In this document: one piece after another, positions 1 to 56,500 of the stretch
Layout of the letters: each line of letters opens with the position of its first letter
Numbering within the stretch: the stretch's first letter is position 1
Assembly (NCBI GenBank): GCA_949318235.1
Contig: OX439134.1
Coordinates: 29,965,459-30,029,458 of the forward strand
Origin: Ecdyonurus torrentis
Lineage: Eukaryota > Arthropoda > Insecta > Ephemeroptera > Heptageniidae
Length of the DNA: 64,000 nt
Reading direction: 5' to 3'
The notes under the pieces: generated by a model
What the model saw: the letters and a program-made list of their open reading frames with translations, nothing else
The model's database searches: none
Told to the model about the DNA's origin: nothing
Made by a program: the position numbers and the translations under genes

Positions 1-435
1 AGAGTATTTAATTTTTACAACAAAATCATAGCATACATAAACATATTATATAATATTATTTCACTATAGTGATAAAACATGATAAAGAGCATAATATATA
101 TTTCTTATTTACTTATTCTTATACAATTATGATAAACACTTTTTACTGACATGTATTTTATATTTAAAATAATACTAATCAAAATATCTTTTACATACTC
201 AAAACGGATATTTAGACAATTATTGAGTCTTTAATTCTTTTATTCAGACTTAATCAATAAACAAAATTATAGTGTCATTGATTGCTATTTTTAACTAATA
301 GCGATATCAGCATTTTAATGCAACATTTTGTTAATGTGGGAGTTCTAAATTTTTATCCATAAACATGTGTCCCAAATCCACCGACTGACAAGGAAGAACA
401 CCCCCGGAACCAACCCCCGACGGAAACCCCCCGCA

Positions 436-487
436 CCCGCTCCCGCTTCGACTTACTGCATATGCAGCAATTCGAAACGGGAGCGGG
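436..487. repeat. GC-rich cruciform
   Basis: Left arm 436-451 (CCCGCTCCCGCTTCGA) and right arm 472-487 pair with one mismatch. The centre holds the perfect palindrome CTGCATATGCAG (456-467). It is embedded in a C-rich 180-bp island (360-550) in otherwise AT-rich DNA. It may be part of an unidentified transposon. Positions 1-359 and 560-640 show nothing else. Confidence 0.7.
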
Positions 488-654
488 CGCACGATAATCC
501 TCGAAGGTCAGTCCCAAGAACCCCCCCCCCCTGCCAATCCGACGATTCCTGAACACAATGCTTCATCAACGATAAATAGAGAAGAGCAAATAGAATTACA
601 AATTAAGTATGTATTAAAATAACAAATCACAATAAAAATTAACTTTTACAACCT

Positions 655-2174
655 TCATTGTTTATTAAAAAATAGACAAGATACTTTATTTTTAAATACT
701 TTTTTAGATTCAATATTATAGAAACTATCTGTTAAATTATTCCACAACTTAGATCCTTTAACGGCAAATGAGTTATCATACACGTAGCAGTTAGATTTAG
801 GAGGTAGAAGCAAGAATTTATGAGATCTTGTAAGACGAGAACTATTGTTTTTTAATGGGGTGAGATATTCATACAAGTATGATGGTTGTTTGAAGTGCAT
901 TAATTTTTGTAAGGCGCATAGCATGTGTACATTTTGTCTTTCATTTATTTTTAATAAACCAAGTTTTTTATAATAACTGCTGATATGTTCATGTTTTTTT
1001 ATATTATATACATATCTTATAGCATTATTCATTAATACCTGTAATCTATTTTTCTGTTTATTATTAATGTTACTCATTACAGTATCACAGTAATCCAAAA
1101 TAGGTAAAATAAGCGTTTTGATTAATATAATACGAGTTTCAGTAGGAATATTTCTACGAAAGGAATATAGATGATGGAGTGAAAGATACATCTTTTTACA
1201 CATGAAACTTATTTGATTATTCCATTGTAAGTTATTATCTAGAAATATTCCTAAGTTTTTAACATTATTCTCAAGTTTAATGACATTATCACAGAGTATA
1301 ATTTGATCAAGATTTATAGATTTAAGTAAGTTTAAATGATTTTGTAATCCAATAATAATTGCTTGTGTTTTTTTTGGATTTGCTTCAAGTCCATGTAAAC
1401 GAAAGTAGTTCACTATGGATTCTAAATCTGAATTAAGTTGATTTATAGCCAGATTAACATTTTTAGGACGTGTGTGTATATAAATTTGTAAGTCATCTGC
1501 ATATAAATGATATTTACAATATTTTAATGATTTTGAAAGATCAAAGATATATATAGCAAAGAGGAGCGGTGCGATTACTGAACCTTGAGGTACTGAACAT
1601 TTTAATTTTAATTTATCTGACTTATTATTATTTGAACCAATAACAATTTGTTCCCTGTTATTTAAGTATGAGTCAAACCAGGATAAAGTTGATGAAGAGA
1701 ATTTTAGGTATTTTAGTTTACAAAGTAGTATACTATGTATTACACTATCAAATGCTTTGGTTAAATCAATTAAAGATAATATAGTGACATTTTTGAAGTT
1801 CATAGCATATCTTATGTCCTCACAAACTTTAAGTAAAGCGGTGGTTGTACTACATTTTTTGCGAAAGCCAGATTGAAATTTGTCAAGAATATTATTTTTT
1901 TCAAGGTAGTTTATAACCTGCATTGATACAATTTTTTCAAGCATTTTAGCAAATATACATAAGAGACTAATTGGACGCAGATCTGACAGATCATTTACAG
2001 TATTTTGTTTAGGTATTGGTTTTACCAATGCATTTTTCCAGCAATTTGGAAAGATACCAGTTTGTAATGAACAATTAAATATATGTAACAAGGTGGGCAT
2101 TATTATATTGATAATTGGTTTTAACATTTTTACGTTAATCCCGTCGGTTCCTGCTGCATTAGATTTAATAGAGT

Positions 2175-2178
<4 letters not shown>
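655..2178 (-). mobile_element. 5'-truncated non-LTR retrotransposon, RT ORF open (Jockey/CR1/L2-like)
   Basis: About 505 codons are open on the minus strand to a TGA at 655-657. Reverse transcriptase motifs are in order: LRPISLL, SGFRKKCSTTTAL, motif A with IDLTKAFDSV, motif B QGSVIAPLLF, catalytic YADD in HLYADDLQIY, then NPKKTQA. The endonuclease half is missing and coding starts at NAAGTDGINVKML. The absence of stops suggests fairly recent insertion. The clade is a judgement from motif style. Confidence 0.88.

Positions 2179-2226
<48 letters not shown>
2176..2226. repeat. (TA)n microsatellite
   Basis: About 25 TA units separate the truncated LINE from a SINE in the same orientation. It probably derives from the SINE's 3' simple tail. 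Confidence 0.95.
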
Positions 2227-2227
<1 letters not shown>

Positions 2228-2230
<3 letters not shown>

Positions 2231-2568
2231 CTTGTCATATTGTGTTATCGTGCTACAGTCATCCCAGTCCCAGTCAATATATTATGATATTGTCTTATCG
2301 ACAAGTAAGGACTTTCCAATTAATGGAATAGCACTCACAGGCCGGCCATGGCCTAAGTACACAGCCCGGTATTCACCATGACAGCCTAGAGAAACCATGG
2401 AAACATCTAGGCAGGCTGGTCGGTGGAATCACATCAATCATGCACCTCCCAAATACTGTGCGTCGTCATGGAATGCATGTAAACATGTATCGTGCAACGT
2501 GTTGTGCTCTCACACTATAAAGAGTTACGAGTCAGCTATACCTTCACCACTCGGCTATACCAGCTCGG
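2228..2568 (-). mobile_element. tRNA-derived SINE, family 1, full-length copy
   Basis: Read on the minus strand, the head GGTATAGCCGAGTGGTGAAG resembles a tRNA-Leu/Ser box A. The body includes CCATTAATTGGAAAGTCCTT, and the end TAGCACGATAACACAATATG matches the copies at 30.4 and 40.7 kb. Confidence 0.8.
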
Positions 2569-2757
2569 TCTGATGGCATCAAAATTGCACTCAAAATCCA
2601 ATTAATTAGGTATTGACCTATTATAGGTATTCTATTTATATTATACACTTAAAAAGCCATTAGAATGCGATTAATCGAGTATACAAAGAATCTTAAAAAG
2701 GGATACATCCAAATAAAATTATCTTCTTTTTAGTTTTAGGCAGCCTTTTAAATTAAT

Positions 2758-4034
2758 AGAGTGTATGCAATCATGTTACAGTTGATGCTATGTTGGATCA
2801 CTCAACAACATGGCCCACATAGGCCAAGAAAAAAAAAAGTGGAAAAAAATTAGGACAAGTCTGAATTTTTCAGGGTTGGTAGAGACCATTGCCCCAAGCT
2901 TTCTACCAAAAGTTACCAAAAATTGCCCTTGAGCTTTTCCGGAAAAGTGGAAAAATCTGCTAAATCGTAACTAATGAAGATACCTTAAAAATTCAAACGG
3001 ATTCTTGTTCCTCGGATCAAAATACATAGGAAACACATATTTTCCAAAAAATTATGTCAATAGTAATGGCGGTAGAATTTTCCAAAGTCGTCACTTTACC
3101 ACTTCAGCTATTTTCTCCGCATTTTCACATTTTGTATAAAATCTTGAAACTATAGACCATAATGATTAACACAGTTTATTGTAAAGAATGTAACAAACAA
3201 AATGAGATATGATTTAATAAAATATCTCAATTTATAACGGAGTTATGCCCGGAAAAGCAGAAGAATCTATAGAAAGCATGCTGCGCAAACCATAGGCGCT
3301 TGTGCTTTTCCGGGCACAGCTCCGTTATAAATTGAGATATTTTAATAAATCATATCTCATTTTGTTTGTTACATTCTTTACAATAAACTGTGTTAATCAT
3401 TATGGTCTATAGTTTCAAGTTTTTTTACAAATTGTGAAAATGTAGAGAAAATAGCTGAAGTGGTAAAGTCTGGGTAAAGTGACGACTTTGGAAAAGTCTA
3501 CCGCCATTACTGTTGACATAATTTTTTGTAAAATATGTGTTTCCTATGTATTTTGATCCAAGGAACAAGAATCCGTTTGAATTTTTAAGGTATCTTCATT
3601 AGTTACGATTTAGCAGATTTTTCCGCTTTTCCGGAAAAGCTCAAGGGCAATTTTTGGTAACTTTTGGTAGAAAGCTTGGAGCAATGGTCTCTACCAACCC
3701 TGAAAAATTCAGACTTGTCCTAATTTTTTTCCGCTTTTATAGGGATTTGAGTTCGTTTCTTGATCTAACATAGAAAAATGACACATTTTACTGGTTTAAA
3801 AATAGGAAACAATATTTTTGAGAGTATTGATGCAGTAAGTATCTCATGCAAGTGTGTAAGAAAAATAATAACAATAGTAAAAAAATTAGCCAATTTTTCA
3901 TAGAAAATAGCTATAAATGAAGTTTTTCTATATAAAAAAAATAATTAACGGTTTTCTATGCTGAGCAATGTTGTTTATTGATTCAGTATGGCGTCGAAGC
4001 GTATTCAGTATGACGACATGTGGATACAACCTAC
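2758..4034. mobile_element. Family C MITE interrupted by a large palindrome
   Basis: The outer parts (2758-2834 and 3739-4034) match family C: GTGTATGCAATCATG at one end, and GCTGAGCAATGTTG then GACGACATGTGGATAC at the other. The palindrome 2835-3738 sits inside it. Confidence 0.75.
2835..3738. repeat. Near-perfect 0.9-kb palindrome (foldback element)
   Basis: The arms at about 2835-3259 and 3303-3738 are reverse complements with few mismatches, around a 43-bp spacer. The arm ends are AAAAAAATTAGGACAAGTC outside and CCGGAAAAGC inside. No coding potential was seen. Confidence 0.92.
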
Positions 4035-6090
<2,056 letters not shown>

Positions 6091-6179
6091 GTATATGCAT
6101 TATAGTTGTTACTTTATATCAATGGCAATGTCGTCAAAAAATAAATATTAAAAGTTGCATTAAAATTTTTAATATAAAC

Positions 6180-6394
6180 TTAATGGAGGTTATCGGTTTA
6201 GCGCGCGGGAAGACGCGGGGAAAGCTAAGGGTCCCCTAATTTAACATTACGCTTATGGGGAAAAACACGTTTTTTGCGATTTTTGAGAAAACTACTCCAC
6301 CGATTTCGGAGAAATTTAAATAAGAAATACTAGATATACTTTTACGTGTTTTAAGTCATTTTTAAGCATTTTTTTAAACCGATAACCTCCATTA
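6180..6394. mobile_element. Family B MITE, complete
   Basis: The terminal inverted repeats are TAATGGAGGTTATCGGTTTA and its complement at 6375-6394. The element is about 214 bp and non-coding. A second, interrupted copy is at 48.25-48.66 kb and a TIR-like fragment is at 6892-6918. Confidence 0.85.
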
Positions 6395-6565
6395 GCCTTC
6401 AATCAGAGTTTTTATTTTTGCAATTTTATGCACGTTCACCTCCTTAAATAACTTATATAAAAATAATTTGTACTATTGCATTAAGCATACTTTTGTTTAT
6501 GGGACTAGCTACTATACATTTAATGGACGCATGCAAATATTACTGATTATCAAAATGCTAGATAA

Positions 6566-6644
6566 ATATTTCACTTACCATTTCTATATATGTAGTTAAT
6601 ATTATTATACTGATTATGAAAATGTTAGATAAATAAACACTCAC
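6566..6644 (-). repeat. Local duplication of the exon donor region
   Basis: ATATGGTGAGTG...TTTATCTAACATTTT (just after 6645) is repeated as AAATGGTAAGTG...TTTATCTAGCATTTT. The second copy has its own TATATAG acceptor-like and GTAAGT donor-like sites. Confidence 0.65.
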
Positions 6645-48215
<41,571 letters not shown>

Positions 48216-48242
48216 CGTAGGGTGGAGTATCTATAATATTAT

Positions 48243-48250
48243 CTATATAA
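48243..48250 (-). promoter_or_regulatory. Possible TATA box (TTATATAG)
   Basis: On the minus strand GTTATATAGAT lies about 30 bases upstream of the CpG-richer first exon. TATA-like strings are common by chance here, so support comes only from position. It lies next to the end of a family B element. Confidence 0.25.
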
Positions 48251-48253
48251 CTC

Positions 48254-48660
48254 TCAAATTGAGGTTATTGGTTTAAAAAAAGAAGATTGCTTACATATTT
48301 CTATGGCTTAAAACACGTAAAAATACGTCTAGTAAATTTCATTAGTTTGTCTCAAAACCCAACTGTAGCTCCGTAGCAGTGATCAGAAAATTCGATTTAT
48401 GCAACCCGCACAACATTTTCATGCTAATTTTTGCATGTTTCTGACGTCATAAACATGAATTTTCACGCAAATTGCATACTTTACAGTACTTTTACGCTCT
48501 CTCGTGGGGCTACATTAAAATTCTGGTAAAAATTGTCATCAGTTTTAAGGATCCCATTTTGTGTTTATTCATTAAAAAGCTCATGTTGTTTTATGTGGTC
48601 AAGGCTTTAAATAAGGGAACTCTTAGCTTTCCCCGCGCGCTAAACCGATAAGTTCCATTT
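48254..48660. mobile_element. Family B MITE interrupted by a truncated family A MITE
   Basis: Family B ends are GAGGTTATTGGTTTA (48262-48276) and GCTAAACCGATAAGTTCCAT (about 48637-48656). Between them, 48338-48613 is a family A copy in minus orientation. It begins at ATTAGTTTGTCTCAAAACCC, lacks its first 75 bp or so, and has TGACGTCA at 48442-48449 and a TTAA end at 48610-48613. Part of family B is also missing. Confidence 0.8.
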
Positions 48661-49794
48661 ACTCATACTTTATAATAAATACCCTTAATTCACGTCCGCA
48701 CTAACTTTTTGAATTAGCATTTTTACTCGTATACAAAAATGTTTGTTACTTGAAAATTATGTACAATTACTCTCAAAGTTTATCCACAGAAAAAAAAAGT
48801 CTTAATTTATGCTGTATTGAGTAATCACTATATTGTAGAGCACAAACGTTGCTATTTTTGGAATAACACATAAGAACATATGAACAATAAGATAGCAAGT
48901 ATTTTGTACAAATCCATGATAATATAAGTTTCCTTATTGTAAAATACAGAATACAGAAAATGCATTTGTAACACTTAATATCTAAAACTCCTGCTTTCAC
49001 TATAATAATTTAAATTTATTTATTTGATCTATGAATTTTAATTATAATTACTTATAGAAGTATTATTTTTTATATTTAGAAACTAAAAAAAAGGTGCTAA
49101 TAAAAAGATGCTATAAAAATAAAAAAAAATAAATATATGATAATAATATAAATATATATATCTGATAAAACAAATAATATTAAAAATTATCACATGACTA
49201 TATTTTAATGTGAAACTGTGAAAATGTTTTACTTATTATTAAAATATGTTAGCTTATAGATATAATTTAAATTATATTAAATATTTAAAAATATATTCTT
49301 TATTATATTAATGATGACTGAAACTTTTATGAAACACATTGCATTCCTATGTAACTATTTTGTAATCTAAATGTACCAATTGGTATTATGATTAATAAAG
49401 AAACTGAAACTGAAAAAGAAACAGCAACAAAAATACAAAACTTTTGAGTTACTAACTTTTAACGATCGTACCAAAAAGAAACCTTGGGTCAAAAATTCTC
49501 CCCCCCCCCTCCTCCCATTCAAAGTTTATCCCCTAATTTTTAGGTAATTAGTACAATTAATTTTTTTCTAACAATAGGTTTTCTAAATGCCTATATTCAT
49601 AATCTTGAGACTTTTTAAAATTTAGAGTATCCTGATAGCTATGCAATTTGTGTGTCATATCTGCTTAACAAATTGCCTATCTAGCAGGCGCGCTAGCAAT
49701 ATTTAGCCATTTTGTCATTTTAATTAATTGCCGTGATAAAAAGAAATTTTGTTATTTATAAATTTAGTAAATTTATGTCATACAGCGTAAATAG

Positions 49795-49854
<60 letters not shown>

Positions 49855-50545
49855 TGAATGGTATATTATATTATACCTAATTATTTTTCACTAAATATTT
49901 GTTTCGTTACAAACAGCATACATACAAAAGCCTTTAAAATTATTATTATCGATGTTCCATGGTATTTACGCGTCATGTGAATGATACTTTATATATGTGA
50001 CTTTTTTTTTTGCCCATGTGCTTTAAATTATCATCGTTATTGAATTAAAATAAATTGGCAAGGAATTCTTTTGTTAAAATAATAGTTTATCAGTCAAACT
50101 TTTAATTTAAAATGGTTCTATAGTTTTTAATATTAGAAAAGTAATTGATCTGATTTTGATCTAAGAAAGGAAAACAATTTGTTAAAATAATAATAATAAA
50201 AAAAAATTGGAGATAATTAAATTTAAAGCGTAATTATTCTGAAAATTAAGCGTTTTTTGATTTACTACGGACATTTCAATAAAAATTTGTCGTTTGTCTT
50301 TTCCAGTTCGCAGGCTAAGCGAGCCCCACGAGAGTAACGATATGGAGTACAAGCCCCTCTACTATGAGAGTAAAAAAATATGTGCCCCTTGCTCTACCTG
50401 TTAGGCTCACCTGTGGTGTACAGATTTTCTACTCATATAAAAGTAGTAAAGGAAATATACTGCACGCCATACTTTGTCTCTTCACCATCGCGGGGCTCTT
50501 CACTTATCTCGCGGGCTAGAAAGTCAAATAAATGACTAATTTCTA
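48661..50545. other. AT-rich intergenic DNA
   Basis: (TA)n at 49795-49850 and a C-run near 49500. No coding exon recognised. It separates the second gene's promoter from the sbno 3' end. Confidence 0.55.
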
Positions 50546-50903
50546 TTAAGGGAGCAGGGTACCGACCTTATATATAAAAAACTAGAAATGTTTTGGGTCT
50601 AAATTTGGTGTCATTGTGTAGCTAAGGGTTACAACTAGCCGTGGTAAAAATTTCATGATGTTTGACCGTCCCCCCCCCCCCTCCCCCCCCCCCAAAAAAA
50701 AACAAAACAATTATTGTAATTAATATTGGGCCGTATGGGCTTAAAATGTCAAAAAATCATATAAAATTAATTTGCACGGTGACCCCCCAAAATTTTTATA
50801 TATTTGAAATTGTCGGAAGCTGTAGTATCATTGTGCAAAATTTTCGATTTTTTTGACGAGAAAATTTTGAGTCTAATGGCCGACCGGTCCCCTACTCCCT
50901 TAA
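50546..50903. mobile_element. TTAA-bounded element with TTAAGGGAG ends
   Basis: TTAAGGGAGCAGGGTACCGA and the complement of GGTCCCCTACTCCCTTAA form terminal repeats. The body has a C-run and TATCATTGTGCAAAATTTTC, echoing family E. Confidence 0.75.
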
Positions 50904-53393
50904 ATTGTTTTAGAAAACAACAAAAAGCATTTATTTTTAGGGTAGAGTATCGCTTTTAACTGAACTTTTGAGACAAATTTAATAGTAACCAAAGAAACGC
51001 GTATTATTGACAAATGTTTTTGATGCACGTAAATAAAACACAAAACCTTAAGATTTTTTTTATATATATTTTTCAATGTTTTACAATACAAAACAGGGAC
51101 AATTTATCTTCTTATTCCATTGACAAATAAATTACATTAACATTTAATTACTTATTAATGCCACAAACAGATACAACTTTTTAAATAATAATTTCAAAAA
51201 TAATAATAAAAAAAAATCACCACAAAAATTTTGGCTTAAATTTTATTATACAAAAACAAAATTTGACACTTAAAAAAAGAAAGCGAATCTATTATAAATA
51301 TCAAATTATTATCTTAGTTTTTTTTTTTTTTACAAATTACCCTATATAGAATGTATTTCATTTTTTTTCTCCATTTATTTAAAATTAATTATTTTTTCAA
51401 AAATTCCACAGACAATTACATTTTTTTTCTACAATTAAATAATTATATGGAACTTTTTTTTTACTTTAATTTGCTTAATTAATATATTTTCTTACATAAT
51501 TAATATTAGTAATTACGATTTTTTTTTACTTACTAACAAATTAGAATGATGATACATTATTATCATTATTAATAATTTTTTTTATTTTTATTTTTTTTTC
51601 TGTCACATTTTCGAACGATAATTATTAATTAATACTAATAATGTGAAAGAAACCTAAAAACAAAAAATCACAGTTGATTACACAAAGAAAGTGGAGACAT
51701 ATTATGTTAATTATTACTACTGCCTTATAGTGTTTAATTATTGCAACCAATGATATTTGTTTGTTTTTTTAAAAAAGGGCAATTTATTTAAAACAAAAAT
51801 ATGATGGGCACGTCAAAATTTATGAGGGTTGCCAAAGTCAAAGGATTTTACACTTTTTTTACCCCACCACGAGTTTTACTCATACGAGTTGATGCATAAC
51901 AATACGAGGTGTTCCCTACTGCCCTTCTCTGTCGTTACTTCACTTCAAAATGTGATGGCTTACTCACTCGTTTGCATGTTACTCATCATCTTGCTTCCTG
52001 TTTTGACCAAGTCAATCATCACAAGATACAAGTGCAGTAAAAGATGGAGAAGTACAGCAGTGAACACCTCTCTCATTAGTATGCATCAACTGTATTGGTG
52101 CGATTGGGTAAAATCCCTTTCACTGAAAACAAACTGTCTTTAAAATATGGGCAAATACAACCAATATTTTAAAGCCAAAATTACCTAGTATTAGTTACAA
52201 AAAGGGACATGCAGTATATTAATAATTGTTCACACCCATCATATATATATTTTTTTATAAAATTATTTATCTACATTAAATATTAGTAAAAGCTCTAAAA
52301 AAATTACTAGTCAAAACATGACAATAATATTATTAATTTAAAAAAGGTGACTAATATAATTAATGCTCATAAAAATAGTTTATCTCAAAATATTGTTTCT
52401 TAAACTAAAATATTGCAAACTAAATTTATTGTATAAATGCTTTATTTTATAATGATCTTAATAATATATGAAAAATAAATAGCAATTTTTTTTGTTGCTG
52501 CTTGAACGTAAAATTGTGTTAAAAAAAATGACATTCAGCAAACTTTTTAAAAAATTGTACTAAATACTACGTCTAAATCACACAAAATATTTTTTTCTAA
52601 GTTACTAGTTTTGGGGGGACAAAAAATGTATACATTTGTACTTCTATGGTTTTAATAACTCATTGATTGCAATAATATTGGAAAAAGTGGATGTATTAAT
52701 ATATATGGAAAAAAGAAACATTGAATTAATTACGTATAGTATTATACGACTATTTTTACTATTACAAATATGGTAAGTGTACCAGTTATCAGAAATACTG
52801 CTACACTGAAACAATACCACATAATTGATACTGCATTCATAGCATAAATGTCCTTAAATTAGAACAACATAAATAATTATGCTGTATAAAATAATAGTTA
52901 TACTATTTTAACACAGTAATTATGCAGTATAGCATACATTACGCTGAAAATGAGCTAGCATAATTATTATATATTTATTTTTGTCCGTGAATCGGCAGTT
53001 ATATTTTTAAACACTTGTTTTAGGGCTTTGAAATGTTAGATGAAAAGTGTTTGCAAACTTTTTTCTTTTGTACTTGGAAACATGAAAAATATGAGCATCA
53101 CCTAATGCATTTTTGGTGTAAGAAAAAAAAAAAAAAATTGTATTAAAATTTCAAAGCTCTAAAATGAGCGTAGGTTAGGGTAGGTTGCTGATAACTGGTA
53201 CAGTTACCATACGACAGATATTTTGTTAACTCTACTTGCTGTAACTTATGTTATGTTGAAACGTAGATTTGTGTGTATATTGTATGTATTGAAGCGTTGA
53301 CATTACAATAGCAGATGATAGTTATTTTAATGAGAAAAAAAACAAATTTTTCTTAACTTTTTTTTTTTTTTTTTTTTTTACAACAAGGTGGGA
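50904..53393. other. AT-rich intergenic DNA
   Basis: Many A/T runs. 51788-52143 is slightly richer and has an open 104-codon frame without recognisable homology. 52810-52991 is a diverged TTATGCTGTA-family remnant. Confidence 0.5.
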
Positions 53394-53399
53394 TTTATT
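53394..53399 (-). terminator. Candidate sbno polyadenylation signal AATAAA
   Basis: AATAAA on the minus strand lies about 80 bases after the sbno stop, followed downstream by an A-rich run (plus-strand T run near 53359-53379). It would give a very short 3'UTR. Other AATAAA copies further down cannot be excluded in this AT-rich DNA. Confidence 0.45.
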
Positions 53400-53476
53400 T
53401 TATGATGAATAAAAAAAAAATGTGTGTGTATTTTTTTTTTGTTTAAGTGAAGAGAAGAGACTGATTTCTTTTCTTT

Positions 53477-53562
53477 TTAGAATGTTTGTTCATCAGTCTT
53501 TTCAGATTCAGCTGATAATGTTTCTTTTAATAAATCCACACAACTGCTAGGAATCAGTGTAC
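53477..53562 (-). CDS. sbno: sbno terminal exon M with stop codon
   Basis: After acceptor TTTCAG it completes Gly and encodes [20 protein letters not shown] then KTDEQTF and TAA. This aligns with the SBNO1 end region GLIIPANCVSPLVNLLS. It lies 1.2 kb from exon L. It was found by looking for the expected phase-1 acceptor and tail motif. Confidence 0.88.
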
Positions 53563-56500
53563 CTGAAAACATACAAGATGAAAATATGTTTAGTTTTAAA
53601 ATAATGTGGACGAATTACTAGGAGAGGGGGTAAGTTAAAAGTAATGGAACCAGCTATGTTCTATGATGATAAATTTGAAAGAAAAGGGTGTGTACGCATG
53701 ACGTCATTCTGAGTGCTTTTTGATGCTCTTCTTGAGCAATGAATAACATTGCTCAGCATAGGACAAACATAGTTTTTGGCTTTTTTCCTTGGAAAATTAG
53801 CTATTTTTTGATCATTATTATTTTCCTTGCATACTTGAGGTACTAATTCAACCTCTTAACAGCATCAATGCTCTCAAAAATATTGCTAAGTATTTTTAAA
53901 CTGGCAAAATGTGCCATTTTCCTATACCGACCAATGTTATTTAGCACTCACTTACGACGTTGACTTGAACATGAATGCAACCACCCTACAGGATAGGAGA
54001 AACCAGCAAGAGCCTTTAACCATAGTGAAGCGAGTTCCATGGGTCAGTGAAAATCTTGCTAGCACAGAGATACAAACAGAACACATGTATATTCAAAAAT
54101 TCAGTTTTTCTCAGAGTCTGCAAGGACTGATGAAGGCAAAACAGTCCATCTCTTGGAGTGTATTGCCAAAATATATCCATGTTTTAGTTTTCTATATATG
54201 TGCTAGCAAGATTTTCACCAAACTATGGGACTCTCTTCACTATGGTAAGACCAGCACTGGTTTCTCCTATCAATTTCTTTCAAATTTATCCGTGATGGTT
54301 TATTTTCCTCAATATATCTTATGTTCTATGATGATTAAGAATAATATCACAAAAAAGTTGACTTTTCAGTTAAGTGAATTAATGAAAACTAAAAACCATG
54401 ATATACCTATTATCATAGGAAAGAATAAGTAAACCATGATAACCACTTTACTACCACAAAGTCTACAATCACCACCTAGCTACAGACTTTATTGTGGTAA
54501 GATGCTTGATAACTCATTCCTATGACAATATATCCACTTGTCAATCAAATTAGCATAGTTGAACATGCATCTGCTAGTTCCAAAAGCCACTTCTTCCATT
54601 TTCAATAAAGGTGAGTTTCTTATCACTATCAGGTATAATATCGACTCTGTTGAAAATGGAAGAAGTGATTTTTGGAGCCAGTAAACTCATAAACAACTGA
54701 ACATTGTCAGCAATCAACCTGTGTTGCAAACAAACAAGGTACGAAATGTGTGATTACAGGTTTTGAGTGATACTGACCAACAATCTTGATGCCGTCCTCT
54801 GTGCGTAATCGAATGACCTGCATCTTGGAGTTTTGTCCAGTTCTGGTGGCGAGCACGCCCTCTACTCGCGACCACACGGCGAGCACAGAGCCTGCCAGCA
54901 CGTGGTAGGTGCGCCTGCGCAGTCCTACTTCACAATCTAGTCCCATCGTCACGCTCTTACAGTTACCACGCCTGCCAAACATAACAAGACAACATTGCTA
55001 AGTATTGGTGAGTCAATAAGATTGAAATTTAAACCTGGAAATGTGTGTCATCTTTGTGAAAAATTACTCAAGTCACACTTTGCATGTTTATTTATATTTT
55101 TATCAAAGATGCATTTCTGGATTAAATATCACTCTGGCTGCGCCCAAAGGGCGTACTTGCATTTTAAGGTCGTCTTACAAAAAGTGTACGTGCGTTTTTG
55201 TCAAGTACAACAAAGGGTGTACTTGCACTCGATTTTACATGTTAAGCTTATCGCATATGCGCTCGCAGCATCAAAAGTAGCCAAATGCAAGTAGCCCTCT
55301 GGGCGCACCCAGAGTGATATATATATAAAAAAAAAGAAACACACAGTTCAAATGCTAAAATTTTAGTTTGTTAACCTGCATATTTAAATGTGTAAACAGC
55401 CTAAAAAAAGTTTGATTTTAACTGTATAGCTCTGGTCACAAGTTTTAGAACCACCTGAAAGTGACTGGTGCAAAACAAAAACACAAGTTGCACGTTTCCT
55501 TTCTGTTTGTGTGTTCATACTGACCAGTAAGCGTGAGAGCAGGTGGTGAGAGATGAAGTGTATTGTTGGTTCCAATGTGGCTCAGCTTCATCAGAGGAAA
55601 CCTTCTTGTACTTTTTCAACAAATCACTCTTGGACTCTTGCCGAAGCTACAAAAATTACATTTTAATTAACTCTTACATTACTATCTTTAAAACAACTCT
55701 ATCAATATTCTTTTTAAAATGATAATATAGTATTTCAATGATGCAAAAATGACCTAAAGTAACTTTATCCTCATTATTTTTTAACTGTGGTGCAATAGTT
55801 TTATATTTTGAGTACTGTATCCTCAAAAATGAAAAGTTTCAATTCTGGGACACTAAGAAATTTAAAACAAAATAGCACTGCAGTTAAAAATATACTACAT
55901 AAATAGGTTGCACTTTGCTTTTCTTACATAAAAATTAGAGTTTTGCAATTTCAGAAGGAATATTATCTTTGTTAGGGGAAAAGAGGTACTTCTGCACGTA
56001 TCTGTGCGAAACGAAGTTATCAGGAGTTGGGGCAAATGCTCCATTTGCTGCTTTAATTTCTATTTATTTGGAACATTTGCTAGAACTCCTGATAACATCA
56101 TTTAGCACACCCGCAGGTTTAGTATTGCAGAAGTACAATTTTTTTCCTCATTAGAGATGCTGTTATTTCTAGTGAATAAACTATTTGCTGTTGAAATAAT
56201 TTCAATAATAACATACCTGCAGCCCTGTGTTTGGTCTATATATAGTAAAGAGAACTCCCTTCTTGTCTGACTCTGAGCCCTTCTTCTTGCTCCCTGTATC
56301 TGCTATGGCCAGGATTGCCGTCTGCTTTTCATTCCTCACCTATCACACACAAACACAAACAAGGGTTTTAATAACACTCTTACCCATGTCCTTTCTCTGT
56401 TGTACAGCTACAGAACTCAAAGTTAATCCTACATCACAATATTTGTTTTCATAATATTATGTACTGTATTGAAATTGTCCAAATAATGTGTTTTAATCAG

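Noticed and set aside
353..556. Exon on either strand in the C-rich island
   Set aside because: Open frames follow from the C-rich composition and the hairpin; no splice sites in phase with the second gene were found.
51829..52143. 104-codon plus-strand ORF with a hydrophobic segment
   Set aside because: No homology recognised, no flanking exon signals, and composition only slightly above background; kept as a remark only.
53911..54432. 173-codon plus-strand ORF
   Set aside because: It runs through a family C MITE and a foldback inside an sbno intron.
54995..55294. 99-codon plus-strand ORF
   Set aside because: It lies across MITE K in an sbno intron, antisense to the gene.
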